Position numbers and translations under genes: made by a program. Shown here piece by piece: positions 1 to 6,285 of a stretch of DNA of 8,111 nucleotides (positions are counted from its first letter, which is position 1; each line of letters starts with the position of its first letter). The DNA is from JBBIQS01 sp037442205 (GTDB lineage: Bacteria > Myxococcota > Myxococcia > Myxococcales > UBA5297). The notes beneath the pieces are model-generated. The model was not told the origin of the DNA, did no database searches, and saw only the letters and a list, made by a program, of their open reading frames with translations. The DNA is taken from assembly GCA_037442205.1 (NCBI GenBank), contig JBBIQS010000159.1, positions 1 through 8,111 on the forward strand, given 5' to 3'.

Positions 1-250
1 TGCAGGCCTGGCTGCACTCCTGGCAGCTGCAGCCGGCCGACTCGGCCATCTCCCGCCACGCGCCGCGGTCGTACTGCATCAGTTGCGCGCCCAGCTGGCC
101 GTCCTCGTCGCGGACGTAGACCGGCCAGCTCAGCGCGTTCTTGACCCGCAGCGTGACCGGCCTGGCCGGCTGCTCGAGACAGCCGGCGCACGAGGCCAGC
201 AGCGGCAGCGCTGCCAGCAGGGCGCGAGAGAGGTTTCTGGGGAAAAGCAC
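1..250 (-). CDS. Predicted lipoprotein, N-terminal part (3' end outside window)
   Basis: Reading the minus strand from a GTG at 250-248 gives an 83-residue open frame that leaves the window with no stop. The N-terminus is basic (VLFPRNLSR), followed by a hydrophobic run and the lipobox-like LLASC, with a second candidate cysteine three residues later (CAGC). This predicts a lipid-anchored envelope protein. The mature part begins LEQPARPVTLRVKN, continues through WPVYVRDEDG, and ends at the window edge in a cysteine cluster (CSCQECSQAC). The pattern of a beta-like segment followed by clustered cysteines recalls small secreted proteins of myxobacteria, but I do not recognise a named family. The Shine-Dalgarno sequence is poor, so the start is chosen for the signal peptide rather than the RBS. 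It is divergent from the cytochrome gene at 735 and may share a control region with it. The lipoprotein call is fairly secure; the function is unknown. Confidence 0.68.
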   Translation of the reverse strand, partial: MLFPRNLSRALLAALPLLASCAGCLEQPARPVTLRVKNALSWPVYVRDEDGQLGAQLMQYDRGAWREMAESAGCSCQECSQAC

Positions 251-734
251 GCGGCAGAGATTACCCGCGCGCCCGGAGCAGGCGCAATCGGCGCGCCGCT
301 TGGCGTTCCAACCGACAGCGCGGCGGCGGCGACTCCTGGAGCGGCGGCCTGGCACGCCGCGGGTCCCTCGCCGTCCGGCGGCGGCGCTCGCGCCCGGGCG
401 CCGCCCGATCCTCCCGGCGCGCGCACTCGGCGCCCGTCGATTCGCGCCGGCCACCGACCCGACGGCGCCGCTCGCCGCTCTCCTCCCACCGCCTTCGGCC
501 TCTGGCACCAGGGCCCTTCCGCGTGCCCGTCCTGGAGCAGGTCCGGCTCGCGTCCCCCCGCCAGCCGACGGGGCAGCGCCGCCCTCGCCCTTTCCTCTCG
601 CCGACCCGGGAAGGCCTCGAACCGACGCTTGGCCAATCGTTTGCACAACGAGCAAGCGAAGTCAGAGAGCAGTTGCGCGGCCGGGCCCAGTGCCCGCGCC
701 GCCCGGGCCTTAGATGCCCAGGAGAAGGAAGTCG
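251..734. other. Divergent intergenic region, GC-rich, no gene seen
   Basis: This gap of nearly 500 bases lies between a leftward lipoprotein gene and a rightward cytochrome gene, so it should hold both promoters. Open frames cross it on both strands, but their translations are Arg/Pro/Ala-rich low-complexity strings with no start signal, as expected from extreme GC content. It contains an 8-base inverted repeat (GGCGGCGC at 380-387, GCGCCGCC at 398-405) with a shorter palindrome nested in its loop. Bases 620-675 are the least GC-rich part and contain a TTGCAC at about 640. I found no convincing -10 partner, no sigma-54 pair and no recognisable riboswitch, so promoter positions cannot be assigned. 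Confidence 0.6.
720..730 (+). promoter_or_regulatory. Ribosome binding site of the cytochrome gene
   Basis: The purine-rich AGGAGAAGGAA ends four bases before the ATG at 735, with AGGAG about ten bases away. It decides the start. The in-frame ATG at 714 lies upstream of this site, has no Shine-Dalgarno sequence of its own, and would put an extra MPRRRKS before the signal peptide. Confidence 0.75.
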
Positions 735-1538
735 ATGAAGCCCTTGCCCTTGCTCACTCTCGTCCTCGTCAGCGCGGCGCTGTTGCCCGGTGCCGTCTTC
801 GCCCAAGGAATCCGCAACAGCCGCCACGACCTGTCAATGAGCTCCTCGGTGACCGGCGCCAAGGCCACCACCAAGGACGAAATCTGCGTCTTCTGCCACA
901 GCCCGCACCGCGCCATGTCCACCCAGCTGGTCTGGAACCACGCGCAGACCGCGGTCACCACCATCAACTGGGGCAACGATCTGGACGGCAATGCGCTGAC
1001 CACCACCATCGCCGGCACTCCGCTGCCCACCTCGCTGCGCCCGGCCTCCAAGCGCTGCATGGGCTGCCATGACGGCACGGTGTCGGTCGGGGCGGTCAAC
1101 AGCTCCAGCAAGCTGATCGCCATGACCGGCACCGACGTCGATCTCGGCGGCCTGCTGACCAAGCACGTCAAGGCCACCGCCGCCGGCACCAACCTGGGCG
1201 GCAACCACCCGGTGTCCGTCCCCTACGCCGGCCAGACCTACTACGGCGTGGCCAGCGGCGTCGCCGCCAGCCAGGTGGGGGCCGCGGTCCTCGGCGGCTA
1301 CTTCGACGTCTCCTCCGCCGGCTGCTCCAGCGCCTCCGGCGTCTGCACCTCGGCGGCCACCGCCCCCGCCAACGGCGCCAACATCAACCTGCTGCCCGAC
1401 GGCACCGCCGGGACGCACGTGGGCGTGGAGTGCACCAGCTGCCACGAGCCGCACAACAAGTTCGGACCGATCGGCGACTTCCTGGTGGTCGACAACTCCG
1501 TGCAGAGCGGCCTGTGCCGCTCCTGCCACAACAAGTAG
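735..1538 (+). CDS. Periplasmic tetraheme c-type cytochrome, paired-CXXCH (cytochrome c3-like) family
   Basis: The 267-residue protein has a signal peptide at about residues 1-23 (MKPLPLLTLVLV, cleavage likely at AVFA/Q). Four covalent heme sites follow: CVFCH (51-55), CMGCH (108-112), CTSCH (233-237) and CRSCH (261-265), the last ending two residues before the C-terminus. The flanking text (RNSRHDLS early, SPH after site 1, VWNH, CHDGTVSVG at site 2, NHPVSVPY, CHEPHNKFG at site 3) matches the doubled-CXXCH cytochromes common in Geobacter and other deltaproteobacteria. Extra histidines in these segments are candidate distal heme ligands. It would carry electrons in the periplasm or at the outer surface; partners and potential cannot be read from sequence. 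A Ser/Ala/Gly-rich stretch between sites 2 and 3 holds two further cysteines (CSSASGVC) that could form a disulfide. The gene appears monocistronic, with its own RBS and a terminator 19 bases after the stop. Family call is strong; physiological role is open. Confidence 0.93.
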   Translation: MKPLPLLTLVLVSAALLPGAVFAQGIRNSRHDLSMSSSVTGAKATTKDEICVFCHSPHRAMSTQLVWNHAQTAVTTINWGNDLDGNALTTTIAGTPLPTSLRPASKRCMGCHDGTVSVGAVNSSSKLIAMTGTDVDLGGLLTKHVKATAAGTNLGGNHPVSVPYAGQTYYGVASGVAASQVGAAVLGGYFDVSSAGCSSASGVCTSAATAPANGANINLLPDGTAGTHVGVECTSCHEPHNKFGPIGDFLVVDNSVQSGLCRSCHNK

Positions 1539-1556
1539 CCGCGGCTGAGAAGCGAG

Positions 1557-1590
1557 AGGCGCGGGGCGCCGTCCGAGGCCCCGCGCCTTT
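1557..1590 (+). terminator. Intrinsic terminator of the cytochrome gene
   Basis: A perfect 11-base inverted repeat (AGGCGCGGGGC at 1557-1567, its complement at 1578-1588) encloses a 10-base loop and is followed by TTTCGT. The T-run is short (three, including the last stem base), but the stem is very GC-rich and lies just past the cytochrome stop, as expected for a Rho-independent terminator in a high-GC genome. Confidence 0.72.
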
Positions 1591-1592
1591 CG

Positions 1593-2388
1593 TCGGCTCT
1601 CCTCCCGCCACAATCCGGCAGACAAAGGCGATGCGCCAGACGCTCCACATCCCAGCTTGCGCGGCGCCGCGGGTGAGCCGGCGATCGGCGCCGGCGACCG
1701 GCTCGGACCGGGAGGGATTTGCCGCGCGACTGGCCCAAGCCACCTCGTCCAGCGCGCCCTCGATCGACATAGCGATCGGCAGCCGCCTCGCCGATGTCTG
1801 GCCCGGCGGGAGCGTCCCCGCCGACGAGCCGCCCGTGCGGTCCGGCGGGTGGCAAAGAACCCCCGCCAAGAGTCCGTTGGCCGAGTCGAACGGCGCCGCC
1901 CATCTGGCCAATTCCCCCATCGGCGAGGTGTCGCGCCGAGGAGCCCGAATCCACCATTCCGAATCGCCGGGCTTTGGTTTCTCTGGCTGCTCTCCGCGCT
2001 GACGACTCGAGTTCACTTTCGGTACACGCCTCTGTCCACACTGGGCAGCGCGTAGCTCATCGGCCCGCCTCCCCACGCGCTCGGCAGCTGGAATCGTCGA
2101 CGGTCCCGCCGGCAGCGTCGCCGAGAAAGGCCCCCAAGCGTCGCTCCTGTCGCAGCGATCGGCGTCGCATCTGCGTTGCTCCGGGCGGGGCTTGCGCCGC
2201 GCGCAGATATCGCGCGGAGATTCCATCGGCCGCCCCGTCGTCGCTGGGACTGGCGATGCCGGCTCAGGCGGACGACCGGGCCACCGCCGCTGCCCTGGGG
2301 CGCGACCTCTGAAAATGCCGAAAGCGCTTGCTGCCCAGCGGAGGCTCGCGTACTCAGACCCCGGGGAAGGGCCGCCCGATCCGCGCCC
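1593..2388. other. About 800 bases without a convincing gene; possible decayed coding sequence
   Basis: No open frame here has a credible start plus RBS plus domain. Bases 1631-2002 can be read on the plus strand and also, in mirror phase, on the minus strand. Both frames share the same third codon position, which is visibly more GC-rich (roughly 80-85% by my hand count) than the other two (about two thirds). That is weak evidence of present or past coding, but the second position is too GC-rich for a typical gene. The minus frame would have to run back through the terminator and into the cytochrome gene, which argues against it. A 7-base inverted repeat (CGGCGGG 1804-1810, CCCGCCG 1817-1823) lies inside. 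From about 1960 to 2050 the sequence becomes less GC-rich. I see no tRNA, known riboswitch or insertion-sequence ends. Confidence 0.5.
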
Positions 2389-2393
2389 GGGAG
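2389..2393 (+). promoter_or_regulatory. Ribosome binding site fixing the start at 2400
   Basis: GGGAG (extending to GGGAGAG) lies six bases before the ATG at 2400. The same frame is open upstream from about 2328, but that extension reads as Arg/Gly/Pro-rich filler and has no RBS, so 2400 is preferred. Confidence 0.65.
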
Positions 2394-2399
2394 AGTGCG

Positions 2400-3509
2400 A
2401 TGAGCAAGAGCGAGAACGACTGGTATCTCGTCGGGGCCACCATCTCGACCGTCGAGGCGCACCGGAAGCAAAGGCGGTCGCACTACTGGAGCGTGTTGCT
2501 GTGGGTCATGTTGGCGGTCTTGTTCTTGTCTCTGTTCCAGCTGGTCCTTCACACAGGCCTTCCGAGCGCTCGTGATGACGCTGCCGAGGCCATTCCGCAG
2601 CCGGGAGGCAAGACCGCCGTCGGCTTCCCGGATACGCCGGCCGTTCTGCTCATCGCCTTTGGTGTCTCGTTTGCCCTGATTTTCGGCTCACGGTGGTGGG
2701 GACAGAGGAGATGGCGCCGCGCTTTCTTCGAAGCGCTCCAGCACCCTGGGCCAGAGAAGTTGATCGAGGTCAGCGAGCAGGCCACGAAGAAGGCCCGCTT
2801 GATGCCGGATGGCGATGCTCTCATCGCGCAATCAACGACCTTCGCCTACGCGCTCTACGGGCGGGAAGCAGAGGCAACCAGGGCGCTGGCCGAGGTCAAT
2901 TGGAGCGCCAAGGCGCCGCTGTTTCGGGCGCTCGGCCTGGCGTGCGAGGGGATTGTCGAACTGCTGTGCCGGCGCGACGTCCCACGCTCCTCGGAACTGA
3001 GCCGCCGGGCTCGCGAGATGGGTGCGGTGACCTACGCCAAATGGCTCGCCGGCAAGACCAGGGTCGAGAGGCTAAACAGGATCTACGAAGCCGTCGGAGA
3101 AGCGCTCTCGAACACCGCGTCCCCCTTGACGCTGAAGCTGCTCGAGGAGAGCGCCGCTGACGACAGCACTCCGGCACTGAAGCTGTTCGGGACGTTCGGT
3201 CTTGCTGTCGCGATGGAGCATTCGGGCAATGCCGAGCGCGCCCGGCGGCTGCGCGAAAACCTCACCCAGCTCGCTCCGCACTGCGCCCCGCTTCATCTGA
3301 AAGCCGCTGACTTCCCCGCCAGCGGTCAGCCGGCGCCGTGGGCGGCTCCGGTCTCCTCTTCCCTTTCCTCGCCCACTGCTCTCGGCGCCGCCGGCGCCAG
3401 CGCCCGCGCCGCCAAGTGGAAGCTCTTCAAGGTGGTCGCCACCTGGGGTGGGCTCATCGCGCTGTTCTACGTGCTGCGCTTGCTGGCGGCGGCCACCGGC
3501 ACGAAGTAG
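2400..3509 (+). CDS. Membrane protein with three predicted helices and a soluble helical domain, function unknown
   Basis: The 369-residue product has hydrophobic segments at about 30-50 (WSVLLWVMLAVLFLSLFQ), 80-97 (AVLLIAFGVSFALIF) and 342-362 (FKVVATWGGLIALFYVLRLL). Between the second and third lies a soluble region at about 102-310, rich in Ala, Arg, Glu and Leu. It has regularly spaced amphipathic helices (for example QSTTFAYALYGREAEATRAL, then RALGLACEGIVELLCRR) that look like tetratricopeptide or similar helical-hairpin repeats, though no canonical TPR can be asserted. A Pro/Ser/Ala-rich linker (about 310-338) leads to the last helix. Basic residues after helix 2 (RRWRR) suggest the helical domain is cytoplasmic. 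There is no signal peptide. Codon use is less GC3-biased than in the cytochrome or vWA genes. The next gene starts 74 bases downstream with no clear terminator between, so they may be cotranscribed. I do not recognise the family; a scaffold role is only a guess. Confidence 0.82.
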   Translation: MSKSENDWYLVGATISTVEAHRKQRRSHYWSVLLWVMLAVLFLSLFQLVLHTGLPSARDDAAEAIPQPGGKTAVGFPDTPAVLLIAFGVSFALIFGSRWWGQRRWRRAFFEALQHPGPEKLIEVSEQATKKARLMPDGDALIAQSTTFAYALYGREAEATRALAEVNWSAKAPLFRALGLACEGIVELLCRRDVPRSSELSRRAREMGAVTYAKWLAGKTRVERLNRIYEAVGEALSNTASPLTLKLLEESAADDSTPALKLFGTFGLAVAMEHSGNAERARRLRENLTQLAPHCAPLHLKAADFPASGQPAPWAAPVSSSLSSPTALGAAGASARAAKWKLFKVVATWGGLIALFYVLRLLAAATGTK

Positions 3510-3583
3510 CCGCCTTTCCGACCGAAGCCGCGCGCGCCCCGCCCCCTGGAATCCCGCCCAGCGAGCGGGTAGGTTCTTGCCCC

Positions 3584-4678
3584 GTGCGCGCGACCCGGAC
3601 ATCCCTGCTGCTGGCCCTGAGCCTGCTCTGCGGCTGCGACCGGGCCGGCAGCGCCGACCTGAGCGGCAAGGTCGAGCCGGTGGTCGCCCCGCCGGACCTG
3701 GAGCGGGTCAAGATCGAGCCGCCGACCATCGCTCGCACCACCACCAGCCAGGTCGTGCTGCGCGATCCCTCCAGCCTGGCCGCCACCCAGGTCGACCTCT
3801 ACAAGCAGGCCGACGGCGTGGTCGACATCCTCTGGATCGTCGACACCACCGGCTCGATGGACAACGAGCGGCGCTCGCTGGCCGACAACTTCGACCACTT
3901 CATCGCCACCCTCACCACCCTCAAGACCCGCTACCACATCGGCGTCACCTCCACCGACATGAGCCTCACCGGCGAGCGTGGGGCCCTGCGCGGCACGGTG
4001 AAGGTCATCGACAACGCCACCCCCGACCCCAAGGCGGTCTTCCTCGCCAACACCACCTTCCCTCCCTCGCGCAAGCGCTGGTCGCAGAGCCTGCGGGCGA
4101 TGGTCGCCGCCCTCACCGATCCGGCGCTGAACGCCCCCGGCATGCCCAACAGCGGCTTCTTGCGTCCGGGCGCGGCGCTGGCGGTGATCGTCGTCAGCGA
4201 CGGCGACGACGAGTCGATCGGCGAGGTCCCCTACTACTCCCGGCTGCTGCGCTCGGTGAAGGGCCCCGGCTACGAGAACCTGATCAGCTTCTCGGCCATC
4301 GCCGGCACCGTCCCCGACGGCTGCTGGCCTCCGGGCGAGGAGACCTTCTTCGGCTCCAAGGCCGCCCCCGCCGTCCGCCTCACCGACATGGTCCGCCGCA
4401 CCGGCGGGGTCTTCGCCTCGATCTGCGACAAGACCTTCGAGAGCTCGCTGATCCGCATCGCCCAGGCCCTCAACACCCTCAAGCGCATCTTCCCGCTCTC
4501 GCTCAAGGCCGACCCCGGCACGCTGTCGGTGATGGTCAACGGCGTCCCCATCCCCAAGGACCCGGTCAACGGCTGGACCTGGCGGCCGGAGATCAACTCC
4601 ATCGCCTTCGAGGGCGACTTCGTCCCGCCGCCGGGAGCCGAGGTGCGGCTCTTCTACGCCATCGACCAAGGCCCATGA
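3584..4678 (+). CDS. von Willebrand factor A domain lipoprotein
   Basis: The GTG start at 3584 gives 364 residues beginning (M)RATRTSLLLALSLLCGCDRAG, a short basic N-region, a hydrophobic core and a lipobox-like LCGC, so the product should be exported and lipid-anchored. The open frame extends upstream to 3338 inside the previous gene, but a start there would bury the signal. A Thr/Pro/Val-rich spacer leads to a vWA domain at about 80-290. The metal-ion (MIDAS) motif is DTTGS at 87-91, preceded by the hydrophobic strand VVDILWIV. A later strand ends in VVSDGDD (D206, D208, D209). Two cysteines (C247 in DGCWPPG, C281 in ASICD) are placed to form a disulfide. The last 70 or so residues form a beta-rich tail (LSVMVNGVPI, GWTWRPEINSIAFEG, GAEVRLFYAI). 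vWA domains bind protein ligands through a divalent cation; the ligand is unknown. The stop overlaps the next start as ATGA, implying coupled translation with the cysteine-rich lipoprotein. Confidence 0.88.
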   Translation: MRATRTSLLLALSLLCGCDRAGSADLSGKVEPVVAPPDLERVKIEPPTIARTTTSQVVLRDPSSLAATQVDLYKQADGVVDILWIVDTTGSMDNERRSLADNFDHFIATLTTLKTRYHIGVTSTDMSLTGERGALRGTVKVIDNATPDPKAVFLANTTFPPSRKRWSQSLRAMVAALTDPALNAPGMPNSGFLRPGAALAVIVVSDGDDESIGEVPYYSRLLRSVKGPGYENLISFSAIAGTVPDGCWPPGEETFFGSKAAPAVRLTDMVRRTGGVFASICDKTFESSLIRIAQALNTLKRIFPLSLKADPGTLSVMVNGVPIPKDPVNGWTWRPEINSIAFEGDFVPPPGAEVRLFYAIDQGP

Positions 4679-6039
4679 TCGCCCGCTCCGCCATCGCCCT
4701 GCTGGCCCTCGCCCTCGCCGGCTGCGCCCGCAGCTCGCTGACCCCGGAGTGCCCCGAGCACTACCTGCTCGACGGCGAGCTGTGTGTCTGCGCCGACCAG
4801 AGCGGCTGCCCGGCGGGGCACGTCTGCGAGCAGGGCGTCTGCCGCTGCAGCGACGACTCCTGCTGCCCGGCCGGCTACCGCTTCGATCACCAGCAGCTGG
4901 CCTGCGCCTGCGCCGACTCCAGCTGCTGCCCGGAGGGACACGAGCTCGACCAGGCCAGCGGCCGCTGCACCTGCGCTCAGCGCGACTGCTGCCCGGCGGG
5001 CTTCGACTTCGACCCCGACCAGCGCCGCTGCACCTGCCAGTCCGACGGCTGCTGCCCGCAGGGGCACGTCTACGACTCGACCGCCAAGGCCTGCCGCTGC
5101 AGCGCCGACTCCTGCTGCCCGGCCGGCTTCCACTGGGATCCGGCGCACAAGAGCTGCGTCTGCGCCCAGGACAGCTGCTGCCCCACCGACTACAAGTACA
5201 ACGACGCCCTGCGGGCCTGCGTCTGCGCCGGGGCCAGCTGCTGCCCGCCGGGCTTCGGGCGCGACGAGGTCAAGGACCGCTGCGTCTGCCTGAGCGACGC
5301 CAGCTGCGGCGGGGCCAACCTCTACTGCGACCAGGTGAGCGGGCGCTGCTCGTGCCGCAACGACCAGGGCTGCGCCGCCGGCCAGTTCTGCAACACCAGC
5401 GGCTTCTGCCAGACCCTGTCCGGCTGCAGCTCCAACGCCGACTGCCCAGCGGGCCTGTTCTGCGACACGCTGACCGACGTCTGCCGGGCCGCCGGCAAGT
5501 GCACCATGGACGAGCACTGCCCGATCGGCCAGCTGTGCTCCAAGGCCAGCGGGAGCTGCGCCCCGGGGTGCCGCAAGGACGATGACTGCCCGCTCAAGGA
5601 GAGCTGCCGCTCCGGCCAGTGCAGCGGCCAGTGCCGCGACAACACCTACTGCCCGCTGGGCCAAATCTGCCAGACCGCCACCGGCAGCTGCCAGCAGCCG
5701 GCCGACCACCACTTCTGCGCCAGCTGCTCGGGCAACACCGGCTGCGGATCCAACGGGGTGTGCCTGCAGTTCATCAGCGAGGGGCAGACCGCCCAGTTCT
5801 GCGGGGTGCGTTGCATCAGCGACGCCGATTGCCCCAGCGGCTACGACTGCGGGTCGATCATCTACTCCTGCACCTCAGGCGCCAGCGGCTGCCCCTCGCC
5901 CACCTTCTGCAAGCAGTACACGGTCGAGAACGAGCCCAATCCGCTGTGGCTGTGCGCGGATCCGGTCACTGGCTGGCCCAAGGAGTTCGACAGCTACTGC
6001 GCCCCGCGCAGCGGGACTTGCCCGCCGCAGGATGGGTAG
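4675..6039 (+). CDS. Cysteine-rich tandem-repeat lipoprotein
   Basis: The 454-residue protein starts at the ATG overlapping the vWA stop. MIARSAIALLALALAGC is a textbook lipoprotein signal (lipobox LAGC, lipidated C17). About 73 residues, roughly one in six, are cysteine, and nearly all use TGC; I see a single TGT (4783-4785). After one C-x5-C-x5-C-x4-C unit come seven in-register 21-residue repeats (about 62-208) with core CCPxGxxxDxxxxxCxC. These run into six units of C-x5-C-x5/6-C-x4/6-C (205-339) and one more at 380-399. The C-terminal 55 residues are more varied (PSPTFCKQY, WLCADP, GTCPPQDG). Such spacing resembles disulfide-knotted extracellular modules (EGF- or dickkopf-like), implying oxidative folding outside the cytoplasm and a stiff, protease-resistant stalk. 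Metal binding through CxC and CC pairs is an alternative. Coupling to the vWA gene suggests a shared surface complex. The frame stays open upstream to 3448, but only as a shadow of the vWA gene. Confidence 0.9.
   Translation: MIARSAIALLALALAGCARSSLTPECPEHYLLDGELCVCADQSGCPAGHVCEQGVCRCSDDSCCPAGYRFDHQQLACACADSSCCPEGHELDQASGRCTCAQRDCCPAGFDFDPDQRRCTCQSDGCCPQGHVYDSTAKACRCSADSCCPAGFHWDPAHKSCVCAQDSCCPTDYKYNDALRACVCAGASCCPPGFGRDEVKDRCVCLSDASCGGANLYCDQVSGRCSCRNDQGCAAGQFCNTSGFCQTLSGCSSNADCPAGLFCDTLTDVCRAAGKCTMDEHCPIGQLCSKASGSCAPGCRKDDDCPLKESCRSGQCSGQCRDNTYCPLGQICQTATGSCQQPADHHFCASCSGNTGCGSNGVCLQFISEGQTAQFCGVRCISDADCPSGYDCGSIIYSCTSGASGCPSPTFCKQYTVENEPNPLWLCADPVTGWPKEFDSYCAPRSGTCPPQDG
4858..5298 (+). repeat. 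Seven in-register 63-base coding repeats (21-residue CCP/CxC units)
   Basis: Units begin every 63 bases from 4858 with no insertion or deletion. Each encodes (S/D/G)CCP, usually x-G two residues later, an Asp nine residues from the first Cys (Asn in unit 6), then CxC. Unit 6 replaces the Gly with Asp (CCPTDYKYND). The Cys, Pro and Asp positions are conserved while the rest varies, as in an old duplication under structural selection rather than a recent expansion. Confidence 0.92.
5287..5691 (+). repeat. Second cysteine module array, C-x5-C-x5/6-C-x4/6-C
   Basis: Six consecutive units follow the CCP array, with cysteine triplets beginning at residues 205 (CLSDASC), then CRNDQGC, CSSNADC, CTMDEHC, CRKDDDC and CRDNTYC. 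Most second cysteines are followed by P-x-G or A-x-G. Spacing between units varies by a few residues. A seventh copy (CISDADC) sits apart at 5812-5871, and an eighth (CADQSGC) precedes the CCP array. The acidic pair before the second Cys (ND, NAD, DEH, DDD, SDAD) recurs. Confidence 0.85.
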
Positions 6040-6042
6040 CCA

Positions 6043-6285
6043 ATGAAACGGTGGCTGTTCGTTTTGGCGTGGGCGGTGGCGGCAGGTGTGCACGCTGTCG
6101 TCTACATCGTCGAGTACTCGAAAGAGGCCCGCGAATCAGGGATCGAGTTGTATGCCCAATCCTTCGAATTCCAGGGGTTGGCGTTCCTGGTCTTCAGGCT
6201 GCCATTTTGGATTGCTCTGCTGGTTGTCGCCCTCATTGCCTGGCCGAGTCAGGCGCGGCCAAGGCTTGACGGCCGCAGGCGCTGA
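6043..6285 (+). CDS. Small two-helix membrane protein, function unknown
   Basis: The ATG at 6043 lies three bases after the previous stop, with AGGA at 6029-6032 as a plausible ribosome binding site inside the upstream gene. The 80-residue product has hydrophobic segments at about 3-22 (RWLFVLAWAVAAGVHAVVYI) and 48-68 (LAFLVFRLPFWIALLVVALIA). A short acidic loop (EYSKEARESG) separates them, and the tail is strongly basic (RPRLDGRRR). The positive tail suggests both ends lie in the cytoplasm with the loop outside. Its position suggests membership of the vWA/cysteine-rich operon, but codon use is less GC3-biased than in those two genes and closer to the membrane gene at 2400. I recognise no family. 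The tight spacing and clean hydrophobic pattern support a real gene; its role is unknown. Confidence 0.66.
   Translation: MKRWLFVLAWAVAAGVHAVVYIVEYSKEARESGIELYAQSFEFQGLAFLVFRLPFWIALLVVALIAWPSQARPRLDGRRR

Noticed and set aside
480..734. Possible cyclic-di-GMP (GEMM) riboswitch, often found before multiheme cytochromes
   Set aside because: I could not find the conserved core or a matching paired stem; only scattered similar words near 640-665.
834..1625. 263-codon minus-strand open frame opposite the cytochrome gene
   Set aside because: It is the mirror of a gene with four CXXCH sites and a signal peptide; its Gly/Ala/Val-rich translation is a GC artefact and it runs through the terminator.
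1384..2226. 280-codon minus-strand open frame across the gap
   Set aside because: It would overlap the terminator and the end of the cytochrome gene and has no supported start; only its middle looks protein-like, so it is kept as a finding rather than a gene.
2013..2552. 179-codon minus-strand open frame
   Set aside because: It overlaps the start of the membrane protein gene and is Arg/Gln/Pro-rich without motifs.
3467..4669. 400-codon minus-strand open frame opposite the vWA gene
   Set aside because: Its translation is Gly/Asp/Val/Arg low complexity with no domain, while the plus strand encodes a clear vWA lipoprotein.
3448..4674. Upstream in-frame extension that would make an 863-residue cysteine-rich protein
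   Set aside because: The extension is Arg/Pro/His filler overlapping the vWA gene; the lipoprotein signal begins exactly at the ATG at 4675.
4858..5298. Regular 63-base periodicity resembling a CRISPR array
   Set aside because: The period is entirely coding, in frame, with conserved codons rather than identical repeats and unique spacers.
4654..5712. 352-codon minus-strand open frame opposite the cysteine-rich gene
   Set aside because: Repeated TGC codons read as GCA/Ala in antisense, giving an Ala/Val/Gly string; no real gene features.
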